Source: Chytriomyces cf. hyalinus JEL632 (lineage: Eukaryota; Chytridiomycota; Chytridiomycetes; Chytridiales; Chytriomycetaceae). From it: a stretch of 64,000 nucleotides of DNA. Each line of letters starts with the position of its first letter. Positions within the stretch are counted from its first letter, which is position 1. A program made the translations under genes and the position numbers. The notes beneath the pieces were generated by a model that saw only the letters and a program-made list of their open reading frames with translations, made no database searches and was not told the DNA's origin. The DNA lies in assembly GCA_025435555.1 (NCBI GenBank), contig JAIWWG010000082.1:81529-145528 (forward strand). Reading direction: 5' to 3'. This document shows positions 10,962 to 23,038 of the stretch, piece after piece.

Positions 10962-12131
10962 ATGCACTTGACCAAATCAAAACCATCACACAACAGATTA
11001 GAGAGCCTTGGGTGGATTCTTGCACAAGGTGGAATCAGGAGCCGAACTGATCCTCTTTTCAAGGCAGCTGGAATGAATGTGGTTTCATTTGACCAGTCAG
11101 ACTCCAGCAAACACATGGACGAAATCGGACAAACGGTGAGTGGGACGGTACCATCAGAGAAAGCAGTTGGCGTACAATGGGTGAGCTAAACCGATTGTGG
11201 GGACTGGACGGTGGACTTTTCAGAGTTCGGACGCATTTTGCGGACACTTTGGTTGCAAGTTCGGCGGGGTTGAACTGACTCCGGACCATTGGTTAGTGGA
11301 CAGGGTTTTCAATGGCATTGTCGCTGGCGTCAGTGGCGAGCATACAAATGACCAATGTGTGATAGTTCGTACTCGGCTGAACGACATGATAGAAGGTTTG
11401 CTGACTGCTTTATTGTTTTTATGTGATCTTGATTCAGGTTTCATCGCTTCAACGCTTCAACAAATCTTGCCTCTTTCCCCTCCTACCACTGAAAAACGCG
11501 TCGCGTCTACTCTATCACAACATCCAAAGGTAACAAATGGGTATAATTAGCAGCCACCCAATGACGTCCAAGTTTTATCAACTCTTGTGATTGTCGAAAA
11601 ACTAAAATACGCCACTCCAGAATTGCTCCACATGCCCTGTTCAAGATTGAATGACATAGAAAGCCGTTACAGCACTGTTCATCGGGTATTTGAAGACGTG
11701 TGAACTTTTGTTTGGGATTGTCAGACTTTTACTTCTTCCCTGTTTGTCACCAAAAACCTAACCCATTAAAAACATGTCAAGCCCAAGGCGTGGATCATCT
11801 CATGCGGGGACGTTAAGTTGCCTTCACCAGCACACTTCAAATACCTTCATTATTTTTATTTTTATTTTTTTGCAAGTCCGTTTCACACTAACCCGACTTT
11901 ATCAGATGTGCCCAATTTCTTCAACTGAAGGAACATATCACCGAAAAGCATACGGCTGAATTGGAGCAAGGAAACTGTCAACTAGTACAGTTGTGGCTAT
12001 CTTCAAGAAGGGCCAACAAACAGGCACTCTTTCCTTCTGCGAGCTGCTTTATAGTGGGTGATGGTGCGCTGAGCCATATGACCGGTTTGCAGTTTAGTTC
12101 CACCTGCCGCGACTGCCGCAGAAGATTGTAG
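10962..12131 (+). CDS. Possible dynactin p24-like (DCTN3) protein
   Basis: Five exons can be joined in phase. The first starts at the ATG at 10962 (contains RLESLGWILAQ). The second (about 11225-11395) includes TRLNDMIEG. The third (about 11440-11529) ends HPK. The fourth (about 11554-11701) includes VQVLSTLVIVEKLKY and RLNDIESRYSTVHRV. The last begins CAQFLQLKEHITEKH after an intron of about 200 bp. The all-helical C-terminal half aligns by eye with dynactin subunit 3: leucine-rich helix, SRL..I...Y...., then a helix ending QLVQLW. DCTN3 is a shoulder subunit of the dynein activator. Identity is low and the segment after QLVQLW has no counterpart, so the true stop may lie in an earlier exon end. 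A degraded duplicate of the second and third exons lies 1.1 kb downstream. Confidence 0.4.
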
Positions 12132-12888
12132 ATGAGACGACAGTTGCCTCCGTCAATGACTGCGCTAATGTGCATGCGGTAGAATGTTAACAGATGAGTA
12201 AAGACGCGTTTTTTGAAAATGGGAGCAAGTGTTTTTCAAGTTCATGTATTTCAATGACGCGATCATGCCACCGAGGTGATGCATTTCAACAGATAGGAGC
12301 TAAAACGATTGTGGAGACTGGACAGGTGTACTTTTTAAGGATTCAGACGCATTTGCAGACTTGATGCAAACCTGAACGGGGGTCGAACTGACTCCGGACA
12401 GTGGACAGGGCTGTCAATGGCATTGGTGCTGGATTCAGTGGCGAGTATACAAAGACCAATATTTGACAGTTCATAATTGGCTGAATGATATGAAAGAAGG
12501 TACACTGGCTGCTTTATTGTTTTTATGTGATCTTGATTCAAGTTTCAACGCTTCAACAATTCCCGGGAAAAACGCGTTGCATTTACTCTATCACAACATC
12601 CCATGGTGCTCTTTACTCGCTCACACTTATCTGGAAGCTAACAACCAGCCAAGTGCATCGGTACCAAGTTCAGTTCTACCCCGATAGCGACCATTGAAAA
12701 TACATTTTGGGAATTGTTTGATTTGCTGCATCGTTTGGGGTGAACGATCAAACAGCAGGTGGAGGCGGGGGTAACTTGAGCCCGCGTGGTTGAGATAAAA
12801 TCGCATGGTGTTGTCGAAAGGCAAGCCTGGGGCGTTGTTTGGGATCGATTCGAAGCTGATAAATAAATAATATCATTTTGTGCGTGCA
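12131..12888. pseudogene. Degenerate partial duplicate of the p24-like gene
   Basis: Bases about 12300-12610 repeat about 11190-11520 (second exon, its intron and the third exon of the p24-like gene). They share long identical runs such as the intron text tttattgtttttatgtgatc and the words gtcgaactgactccgga. Stops and deletions (for example TGA soon after the exon start at about 12350) break every frame, so this is a decayed copy. On the minus strand, 12840-12627 is open and protein-like (LPFDNTMRFYLNH...), ending in TAA at 12627. I cannot assign it, and it has no room for upstream exons without running into the next gene. Confidence 0.55.
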
Positions 12889-13334
12889 ATGGGGGACATT
12901 GATCCAAACGAGCTCTTTGCGGGCTCGCTCAAGTACATGAAGTCTCTCGGGATGATGGATACGGACAAGAACAGATTAGGTGTGCATGTGCTTTGCCGTG
13001 TTTATCGCAGCATTCTCGACAAGTGTCTCACCCACGTCATTTGAAAGCCCTCTCGCGCGCAGGAGGACGAGTGCAGCAGGCAATCGATTGGATTTTGACA
13101 GACACCATTCCAGATAGCGGTATGTTGGCTCTTTGATCCCCGATTGCAGTGTCACCCGTAAACTTAACCCCATTGTTCAACCAGGTGCGGACAACACACC
13201 GCTTTCACAATATGTGGCCGAAAAAAAGAATCCGTATGGAAAGGACCCTCAGCGACAGGCGCTGAAAGAACTGGCGTCAATGGGTTTCACTGACGAGTCA
13301 CTCAACCTGAGGGCCTTATTCGAGGTGTGTGTGT

Positions 13335-13365
<31 letters not shown>

Positions 13366-14102
13366 TCAACTGGGTTCTTATGCGCGTTTTGCCTAACTCT
13401 CTTATTGTCTCCTTGTCTTTTGCAAAGACATCGAATGTCGTGGATGATGCGGCGGCATGGCTGATTGAACGAACTGGCGACAAGGAAACAAAGGCACTCT
13501 TCAAACAGCTTGCAAAGGAGAAAGCAGGCGACAGTTCAAAAAGCTCCACTTCGCCTTCCAAGAGCGCAACGGCGCATGGCTCGTATCCCTTCAGCTCAAG
13601 CCAAGAGAAGTCATACGGCTCCGCGTCCAACAGCAGGAGCAACCTACACTCTCAGAACGTGTCAACGGCAAAACTTCTTGACGATGCATTTACAATTCAG
13701 CCCATTGGCAGTTACATTCCACCTGCTCGCGTTGCTCCTCCACCTGCTCCTGAAGCATACTCCTTGAGTGCATCATCAAAGGCAGCGGGTTTTGGCTCTG
13801 GCTCTGGCTCTCAGTTTGCACCACAGCTATCGCAAATGTCCATCTCTCCAAGCTCATCCCAACAACAAATCCCTGCTAATCGTACCATGAATCCATTTCA
13901 AAGTGTTGGACCGGTGGCCTTAGTCACGCCAAAGCCTATTGACGAAAACAAGTTTTTAAGCTTAGAGGACTTGAAGAAAAAGGGAATGCTGGGAGATGCA
14001 AACCAACATCAAACGTCGGATTTTGCCAGAAATGGCCAAAGCAGTCTTCGCCAGGAAGTAGAAGATGAGGACCCATTTGCAGACCCATTCGCAGACCAGT
14101 AA
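12889..14102 (+). CDS. UBA-domain protein with C-terminal DPF motifs
   Basis: Four exons. The first encodes MGDIDPNELFAGSLKYMKSL; the second and third give GGRVQQAIDWILTDT, then RQALKELASMGFTDE. After an intron the sequence continues TSNVVDDAAAWLIE. The pattern M-G-F ... A-x-x-W-L-x appears once fully (split by an intron) and once in part, so there are one or two UBA-type three-helix domains that bind ubiquitin. The rest is a long Ser/Pro/Gln-rich linker ending DEDPFADPFADQ. DPF repeats are the motif that endocytic adaptors use to bind the AP-2 alpha ear, so a role in ubiquitin-linked trafficking is plausible but inferred. The third intron contains 30 consecutive G right after its donor (13335-13364). 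No named orthologue recognised. Confidence 0.65.
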
Positions 14103-15039
14103 CTGTTTCAATCCACGAATAAACAACAATCCTCCCCTCAACCAAAAGAGATGACTCTGTGGCAACCTTACAATCACGGTTCAGGTGGATCAGGGACTTG
14201 CGGATATTTGCCTGAACCTTCCAAATCCAGCTTGCACTACACACTCACTGGACATCAGAAGGAGCCGCCGTTTGAACCAATGATTTAACTTCTTTTGACT
14301 CACAACATTCAGGCCAGCTGTTGACAAATATGAGTCACATCGATTATCTGTAGGAGGAAATGCATTAGTTGTGGTTTCAGTAGCTTGTAGAAGCTGCTCA
14401 TGGATGGGAAGGCCAAATGGAACCACTTCAACAGATCTTTCCCCCTCCCAGCACGGGAAAACGTTTACGTCTACCAAGTCTACCTCTTTCACAAAATCCC
14501 ACGGCGCTCGCTACTCGTTCATTCCCCCTTTCCTCTGATCAATCGGCACCGTCAAATCTCGTTCTCCTCCTGTACGCTGTCAAGACCAACTATTAGTTGG
14601 TCGCCACATTTCTCAAATCACCTTTATGCTTCCACTGCTGCAACACTTGTCTCTGACTCCACCATCCAGACCGGACAAATCGTATATTCACAAAGATATA
14701 AATATGTAACATCACGAGCCAAAAAGAGAATGGCCCGCAAGCGTTAGCCAGCATGAGCAGGTTGGCACCAGCGTACCAAGACAACTGACAGCCAAAACAG
14801 CGCGAACTTGAGTGGATGGCAATGTTTAAATAAGATGTGTGAGCAACTGTTTTTCAAGTTCATGTTTTTTAATTTCTTTTTTCACATGTTTTTTCCTTCT
14901 TTTTTCCTTTTTTTTTTTCCAGTTCTCCTCCTCGCGTTTTCAAGTTCATGTCTTTGCCTTTCCCCCCACCACACCCCGTTCATTCATCAGCGTTGTTGGA
15001 AAAGCTGACTCGTATTTTTCCTTAATTTTTCGCTTGATT
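14103..15039. other. Unassigned interval, possible broken minus-strand gene
   Basis: No gene can be assigned. On the minus strand two protein-like open segments are separated by stops. One is 14780-14595 (LSWYAGANLLMLANACGPF and a hydrophobic segment FWLVMLHIYIFVNI, after an acceptor-like CAG). The other runs from about 14560 through 14300 (DLTVPIDQRKGGMNE, TAG, then APWDFVKEVDLVDV). They could be exons of a small membrane protein or a decayed gene. On the plus strand a 45-codon ORF starts at 14151. The stretch 14870-14990 is T/C rich. Confidence 0.3.
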
Positions 15040-17932
15040 TTATAAAGTCCGGCTCAAGTGACCAAACGAGGTATCAACACATTGCTTCAAGTCTTTGTAG
15101 CTCACTATCAAACACGATTGCTCGTCTCGACTCATAAGCATAATTTTTTCGTCAACGCCAGCATCCAACTAGAAGCGAGAGGTTGTTTGCGTAAAAAAAC
15201 ACAAGCATCAAAGCATAAAAAAGACTGCTCTTTCTCACCTTGTTCAGGCACTGCAGTACGTGTCCCACATCTACAACTGGGTTCCCCAGTTCGTCCACTT
15301 GATGAAAAACATAGTCGCGAAACAGTTTCAGTAGGTATCGATCGCCAGTTTCAGACCAGCTCGGATCCAGGTCAAATCTAAATCGCCACAACCCGCAGTA
15401 AGTGAGTTAGATCCGTCAACAGAAAATCAACACAATGGGGCTTACTCAGGGCGCTCGTTGATGAATCCGAGTTTGCAAAGCAACCTTACGACCCGGCCGT
15501 TTTCAGTTTCGCGCGTAAGCTCACTTTCCAAAATGTCACTTTGACTGTGACCATCCGCCGATTGTGAAAAACATTTCAGCGATGCACACAATAACAACGA
15601 ACAAACATGCGTTTTTTTACCCATGAGCAGTGCTCATTTCATGCACAACGCGAGGCATGATCATTGTCAAGACTTCATCAATGCTTTTGTAACTGTTTCG
15701 CTTGCTCAAGAGTAATAAAATCACGTTTTTTAGGTCGGGTGAGTATGAGCGCGAAATGTGCTCGAGAGATTTCGGAAGATTATGGACGGATGCGAGTGCG
15801 CCGCATGCTAAAGCGACAATCAGACGTCCAAAGTTGACAAGGTCGTCTTGCTGTGATTTTCAAACACACCATTATTTTAAATAATGCGATAGATCGAAGA
15901 AAAGACAGAATCAATTCACCTGAAATTGCAACATGCTTTTCCCCCCGTCAAAATTGATTGTGTCAAAAATCCCGCAACAGTTCAGCCTGACCCTGTTTTT
16001 GCCAGTCACAAGAATTTTACTTGGCTCGAGAATTCTTGCCGCCAATCCCGCAGAATGCAACGCTTTTATCGCTGAGCTGATTTGTACAATGTAACTCCAA
16101 AGCGACCGTTCCGGGACTCCTGGTTTCGCATTCGCCCGCAACGGTGTCGCGCTCAAGTACTTTGCGCTCAACGTTGTCGAAAGTGGGTGGTAGTCATAGA
16201 CAAAAATAAGCGCTGCAGTTTTGGAGGCGATTTTCCAGTGTTAGTTTTCAATTGTAAGTTTTTCAATTGAAACAAAAGAGTTCTTGCAATTGTCCCCGAA
16301 TGCTTTGGTTGTAAATGCTTCTCGAACAGAGACAATGCTCGAGTGTTTTAAACGCCGCCACGGCTCTACGCTGGATATGGCTGCATCTGTTAATAGCCGA
16401 AAGCCTGCAGAAGATTCGAATAAATAAAAGACGCGCAAAAAAAGTAATTTGGATCTTCTCAAGAAATACCTTCGATACGCCTCAAAACATACGGTTTCCC
16501 ATCCAACGCAGATATTGCTTTGTAAATGCAAGTGGGGAAACCGAAAACTTTGCTATGCCTTTCGGGTTTGTCGTCCATTGGAGACAAACTGTGGTACACA
16601 TGTACTTCGGTAGGCAGATTCGCGGCTTCAGGAGCTGCGGGGTTTAGGGAGTCAGATATCCGGAATGGCATAATCACATAATCGATGCATATAAAATGTT
16701 TGAGTTGAAACCATTCGGGTCTAAAAGCTGCTGTGCGGCTTCACTTCGACGCTGAAGCGTTTCGCGCAGGTTTTCATCCATGAAAAAGTAATGTATCGGT
16801 TTCTGCTGCGGGCCCATATTGGATACGTGCGGGAGAGGCGGATTGTACAGATGGTATTGAAGCTGTATCAATTGATCGTAGATCCAGAGGCGGATGAGGG
16901 GTTGATTCATTTGTTGAGGATGGTCCTTTAGAATTGCGATACAAGATCCAGCAAATGAATGGACTAACAGGAAGAAGAGGATTCGACGCAGTTTGGAGAG
17001 GCGCAGTATCCTGATACGATGAGAACGAATCCATTCCATCCAAATTCTGAAAAAAGCTGCTTCCAGAAGTCATTCGCTCATGAACCGGAGGATTCTAAGA
17101 TTCGCCACACCCAATCGAAAACAGATAACATAAGATATGTATGAGTTGCAGATGATACAAGATGGCATTTGTTTGGCGCAGAGAAATGGACTTCACTGAA
17201 TTTGAGACACCCATAGACGCAAACCCGGACGCCATCTGATCGTGTTCGTATTGATTGTGACGCTGCTCATACCCCGCGTACGCAGGCTCGGGACTGTAAA
17301 GAGAAGAGAATACGTCAGATATATCGCTAAAGAATCAGAGAGCATATGGCAGACAGAAACCTGTCGAACGCCTCGAATGAGTTGAACCCAACATGAGCTG
17401 AATTGAAAAAGGAAAGAGCACAGCATGTTTGCAGTATGAGTAGACTTCTTCCAACAAGCAAGCAACTAACAGGCCAGGTTGCTCGGGACAAACGATGGCG
17501 CGTTCAGTACGCCGTGCGAGATGTTGGATGGCTTGAATTCGGGCGAGTCGTAGCGCAGCTTCTGCCTGTTTCTAGTTGATGGGCAGCTATGAGAAGGATG
17601 GGATGGTTGATGCAGTCTGGATAGGGGCACCTGTCCGGGGTGTCTTGCGGGTTGAACTGATTGGGGCGGTGCGGATAAAGCAAGGACCAAATTTGAAGTC
17701 CGGGTTCCAAGGAACGACCAAAGTGCAAAGCAAAGAAAACAAGAATCCGACTCTTTCAGACACGAGATTGGGCGCCCAAAGTCAGAACTGAAAGGCGGTG
17801 ACTCACGTATTGCGTTCCACTTGTGCTGCCTGTCGCTTGCGCGTCATCGGGGGCGTGGCTGAACTCGCAGCCAGAGCGTTCGTACTTGCAGTAGCCGTAC
17901 GTGGCAATGTTGCGACAGCGCGGCGGTCCCAT
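15040..17932 (-). CDS. PAN3: PAN2-PAN3 deadenylation complex subunit PAN3
   Basis: PAN3 recruits the PAN2 nuclease to poly(A)-binding protein for mRNA deadenylation in the cytoplasm. The start at 17932 gives [18 protein letters not shown], a CCCH zinc finger (C..Y.C.....C.FSH). A later exon has [12 protein letters not shown], resembling the PAM2 motif that binds Pab1. The pseudokinase region follows ([10 protein letters not shown], then [45 protein letters not shown]). The C-terminal knob domain reads [36 protein letters not shown] and [13 protein letters not shown]. The last small exon ([19 protein letters not shown]) ends in TAA at 15040-15042. The order and motifs are complete for the family. 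Confidence 0.92.
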
Positions 17933-18033
17933 CGAACTAACGGGGTTCTTTTTTGTACTTTCTTTGGTTTTACTTTTTACTTTAATACTGAATTTGCGTT
18001 TGTCTGGGTTTATTTAAGATAAAATTTTTATAC

Positions 18034-19955
18034 ATGGACGACGCCTGGGAGGCCATCAGCCTGGCAGTCAACGCAGATCCACCTGCGCATGCAGGACCAA
18101 GCATCGATATTATGGCGATTCAGCGGCTTGCGGAAGAGGCCGAGTCACCGCGCGAAGTCCTACTCTTTGCAACTCAGATGCTGTCCTCACTGGCACAAAC
18201 GATCGATGCAGCAGAGAATGAATCTGCTTCGGAGAATGAAGCAGGATTGGAATCTGATACTGATACTGCAGCGATGCGCGAGACAGAGCATAACCCTCCT
18301 CCGCAATCAAGCAAACAAGGCAGCGATATGTTGGCAGTTGCAGCCAAAGCAGCTGCTCTCATCCACGTCGTGACAGTGGGTTTGTATTCAGTGTATAACG
18401 TTTGTTACTATATCCTTGCGTGTGCTGATTGATTCTGACCAGTCCTCAAACGCATCAGTTCCAAGAAATACGCGGCCTTGCTTGAACCTGTTCACGGCGC
18501 ATTGATTCCAGTTTATCCGCTGCTTTCCACAATCGCGTCTTTGAAACTTTCTGTGGACACGTAAGAACAACTGCACACATTTGTTGATCCGTTTCTCAAC
18601 ATTTTGTGTCTGCAAACAAAGACGCGCACGCGCAATCGCCGATCTTGTGAGCGCGTTCTCTGAGATTGTGTCGTCCATTTCTACGCAAAAACGCGCCAAT
18701 TTGGAGGTGAAATTTTTTTTTTTTGGTTACGCATTGTTGGGCGGCCCCTTTGATCTGAACTTTCTCTCATGCAACAACAGATTGATGAAATGAAAAAACT
18801 TGATTCAGTGCATTTGGACATGTGCGATTGTGTCTGCGCATCAATTATGGCAATGTCGTCCGCCTCCGATTTAGAGCCCACGATTCAGAACATACATCAT
18901 TCTTTCAACGTGAGCCGTCTTTTAGCCGACAATGCGGCGCATCAGTCAGCTGACACTGTCTACAACTATCAACAGGAAACACTCGCAAAACAATTTGATT
19001 TTTCGAAACTGGCTCATGATGCAATACAGCGATCGACGCCATCATACACCATTGCGTTCCCCTTTGTTGCCCAAAAATGGCTCCATCATCAGAATATCTG
19101 CGCTCCAGAATCTGTGACTGAATGGATCCCCCGCGTCATCACGACTAATGCGCTATTTCACGAAATTCTCCCGACACTTGTTGCGCTCCTAGAATCTGCG
19201 ACGTCAGAACCTCTCCACATGACGTGCTCCCTCTCAATACTCGAACACATGGCAAAAGTGAAGAAATCAATTCAGCTGCGCTCGTTAGATTCCTCCTCCC
19301 AGAGCAATCCAACCGACGAATTCTTTACCGCTATTCTCGGCGCGATTGCTCAAACTCCAAACCCTGCGCAACGAACACCTCTTGTAGGCTCGTTCACATT
19401 ACTTTTCAACGAACTTCCTGACCGACAAAGCAAACTCGATGTTGTCGAGAACAAGATGCTCACAAGTAAACATGAAAACATGCGAGCATTTGGCGTGTAT
19501 ACGTATAAAAACTGGATCATGGAATCGCTTAAGAAGGGTTTGTCTGGAGATCAAGCGCCACGCGTCGTGGGGCTTTGTTTCTCGCTCGATTCGGCCGTAT
19601 ACTCTGTCAGTTCAAGAGCGTTGCCATTCATGCATGATGATGATGCGTTTTTTCAAGTCTTGCCTATTATCGCACAAGCGGTTAATTTTTTAAGCTATTT
19701 GAAGCGGTATGCGCTGTATAATGTAAGAGGGAGCTTTTGTTTTTCTGTTGTTTGGGTTGATGTTTTTTCCAACCGCACTCCCTCCCTGTCTTGCCTCTTT
19801 CTTTCCTCCAGAACTTGGATCAGGACGGATCCATGAAACGAATTCAAACCAATTTCGTGGATCCCCTTTGTCATAGGGTTGACGTGATGATGCAAGCCCG
19901 AAAACGAGCTATGGACATGCTGAAGGCCGGGCAGAATCAGCAATGCGAGGTTTGA
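18034..19955 (+). CDS. Glomulin (FKBP-associated) homologue
   Basis: A helical-repeat protein. Exon 1 (18034 to about 18378) starts MDDAWEAISLAV. Its donor in the GTG G|gtttgt context joins in phase to VLKRISSKKYAALLEPVHG. After two further introns a long exon (about 18780-19722) carries HEAT-like helices. The final exons give NFLSYLKRYALYNNLDQDGSMKRIQTNFVDPL with a helix of M..ARKRAMDML. Human glomulin has the same layout at its C-terminus (NLLRYL...ENNFLKPLH...). Glomulin and plant ALF4 bind RBX1 and inhibit cullin-RING ligases, so a similar role is inferred. The end is taken as TGA at 19953-19955; an extra intron with a short last exon (LQSL) is possible. It is separated from PAN3 by about 100 bp (divergent). 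Confidence 0.65.
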
Positions 19956-20162
19956 AAGTTTCATTTCCTGTTTATTCCCTTGAGTTCAGCGACTTTGTTT
20001 TGCGTAATCAAGGATGAACTATCGAGTTTGTCGTTGCTCTTTTTTCAGCTTCAAAGCCTTTAGACGGTCACATTTCGCAAGCTGAACGAAATGAGAATAG
20101 CGACATCATCCATTCTATTCCCCGTTTTTATGTACTCCCCCAAATAAAAAGTATAACTCCCA

Positions 20163-22830
20163 TCAAACCGAAGAATACGTCGTCAACAAAAACTCACGAT
20201 ACCTGCTCAAAACAAGCTTCAAATCTCTCGATGACAAACTCTCGCGGTACATAATCTCCTCGGTGCATAGCTTCCCGTCAAAATATGGAGCAAGGCGCAT
20301 AAACAAGTCGGACAGCGGTGCCGATTGCGTTGCGGCGACGCGTTTGATGAGCTCCCATTCGTGTTCGGGTGCATCTGCGGGGCATTTAATGATGAGGTTG
20401 TCTGGGGTGGATGGAGACTGGGTTGGTGTGAAGAAGCGCTCGGATTCGGAGGATTTTGGAGCCATGCGTTTTGGGATTGTGATGACTTTTTTTTGTTAGA
20501 GGTTTTCGAAAGAGGTTAATAAGCGAAGTTAAAAGGAAAAGACCGTCACTTACGAATACTCTGTTGAGACAAAAATAAAAAGTGAGAAATAGCCGGAACA
20601 CACGTGTTTATGAAAACGCACTTACCATTCGAATCTCCTCAATCAAATTATTTCTCAGAAACAGGGCCATGATTTCGAGGTACGGAATCATGCGCAAATC
20701 TTTTTCCTTGATGATGGCACTGATGGGTCGCGGGTACGACATTTCGGACAAGAGTTTACCAAGCTCGGAATCTTTGAAACGGAAATTAAGTTCGTTGCTG
20801 AGATGCGAAACTCTTTTTTTTGGCAGGTTAATTTGCAGAAGGATATTTGAGAGACGCAAGCAATTCAAACCTTGATAAGTCTGCATTTTTCGAGACGGTG
20901 TACATATTCCGAGAGTTAATGACACTGATGATTTTTGCTTTTTTCCAGAAAACCAGGTGCGAGGCTGCAATCGCGTTCTTCAGTTCCAATTCTCGCAAAA
21001 ATGGGTGGATGAAAGGGGCACCATACCGAGCCGATATATGTGAGACAAAGAACAGCTCAGAACGGTCGCAAAGTCCTCCAAGCTGGACACGACGAAAGAA
21101 AAAAAAAAATGTCCAGCCATTTTGGCAGCATGAGAATCAAAATTTGCCTCCCTCAAACGTGCAAAAATAATAATCACCTCCGCATCGGCGTGACAATTTC
21201 AATCAAATCATGCAACAGCGGTGCTGAATCTGCCGGAAGACTCTTCAAAATCTCTTCCGCATGATACAACAAAAGAAGCGTTTGATAGGGCCGCATTGGA
21301 TTCGCGCAATGCTCACTGGATCGATCATGATTCGAATATCGGTTTGCCATAATTTGGCTTTGATTCATATTGCTCAACTGGCAGGAACTGGATGAATTTG
21401 CGGGTGTACTGGAAGTGCGAGTGTGTTGATTCGACGAAGTGTCTTCTGCGGTTGACGAGGATTCTTCCCTGCAGTGGACGTACTTTTCAATCAAGATGGA
21501 AATATCGACAGAGGAATTCAAATCCACGTGGGTATGGGAGGTGAACGCTGTCAGCAGGTTTGAAGGAGAAGTCGTTGTGTTGGTCACTGAATGAAAAATG
21601 TGAGCCAAAAGGCGTGCGAGTGACGATTCTTGAAGAATTCTGATCATTGTTGGAGGAGTTATGAAGCTTCCTGGGGTGTGAAATTCAGGTCAGGGTGTTG
21701 TGGCCAAAAATGAAAAAGCCATCAAATCCAACCTGGGCCGTTATGCAGCTCATCGCGAATTCCCATAATTATGTCCGTTTCTTTCTTTATATATCCTCTT
21801 CTGAGTTGTTCGTATTTGAGACCCGAGGTTATAACTGCCAGAACATTTGAGTAAAGCGCGTGAGCTTCGCAAGCTGCATCCTCATCACCATCAGGAACAA
21901 TGGCGAAAACAATATTGAACATTGTCAATTGCAATTGCTGTTGCTGTTGCTGCTGTTGATTTGAAGTTTTCCCAGAGTTTAAACCCATCACATTGGATCC
22001 AACCAAAGGAGAAGACGGATAATTGCTCAAGACGGGAGTTGTTGTTGAAATTTGAGGTAAAGGGGATATCGCTGAAGTTCCAAAGCTGAAAGCCCTTGGA
22101 CGGTTGGAGGGAACCAACGGTGTTGGGGGGTTGGGGGTGTTGAGTGCCGAGGGCCCGACCCACGCGTCGTCATCGTGATGTCCCAAATTGTCGGCTAAAT
22201 CCAGCGATTCGCTTAGGAGCTGCTTTCGCTGGATACGTCGAGCGAATCTGTGGCCAGTACCTTGATACACGAAAGCGATTCAAGTGCTTGGAAGTCAGAA
22301 GAGATGAGATGGCCTCTTTTTAAATAACTTTTGGGTACCTGGCCTGTCCGCATTCAAGAGTGTGGGATGGCCCACGAATAGTAGATGGTCGATTGCGAGC
22401 ATGAACATGCGGTCGCAGAGGGCCACCTTCGGAGAGAGGATATCCGAGAGCACCTGTGGCTGTAGAGAGTAGAGGCAGTTGGCATCGCGGCGTTCTCGTC
22501 TGAGACGGCGTGTTCTGGTGGAATTGAGAGAGTCCACATCTGAGTCACTCGCATGCGAGGCAGAGGCAGATGATGGAGCGGAGCCGGCAGAGTTGGCAGA
22601 GTTGAGCGAATTGATTGTGGCTGGATGGGCATCGCCAGGACGGACGACGGTGTGTATGTGCTGGTCCCGCTCGCGTTCGTTGGAGCGATCGGGGAGAGGG
22701 TAGCTGAACACGAGTTGGTGGCCCCTGTGAGTGGTACGGATGAATGAGAGTGTCAATGGGTTTCTGACAACGACAGCAGAGATGCGAACCGTGACGAGTA
22801 GCACACAAGCAGCACACCAACCACAACCAT
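20163..22830 (-). CDS. NPR3: GATOR1/SEACIT subunit NPR3 (NPRL3)
   Basis: NPR3 with NPR2 and Iml1 forms the GAP complex that restrains TORC1 under amino-acid limitation at the vacuole. The start at 22830 gives MVVVGVLLVCYSSR, spliced in phase to GHQLVFSYPLPDRSNER, matching the longin-domain strand ILVSSGSRGNKLLFRYP. Further family blocks in order: MLAIDHLLFVGHPTLLNAD, LTMFNIVFAIVPDGDE, MRPYQTLLLLYHAEEILKSL, and the winged-helix C-terminus LAPYFDGKLCTEEIMYRE..RYREFLLTTYSSV ending at 20163. A Gln repeat ((Q)9-10, about 21935-21960) and an acidic Ser-rich insert (about 22480-22640) interrupt the longin region, as is common in fungi. The start chosen here differs from the longest single frame, which has no ATG. 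Confidence 0.85.
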
Positions 22831-23038
22831 TTGGCGAGAGTTTATTTATTTGGCTTACACGCGGCGATTAATAATGCTGACTACTGACGCACCGCGTTTC
22901 CGAGCATGTTCTGTCCCTGCCTCCCTTCGCCTGTCTACGGCATTCTTTCCCAGTCAGGAACAGTGTCCATGTGGCACCCAATGCAGAACACATTTCCGAT
23001 GCCTCAATTTCAGAAACTGCGCAAAAAGAAACTGCAAA

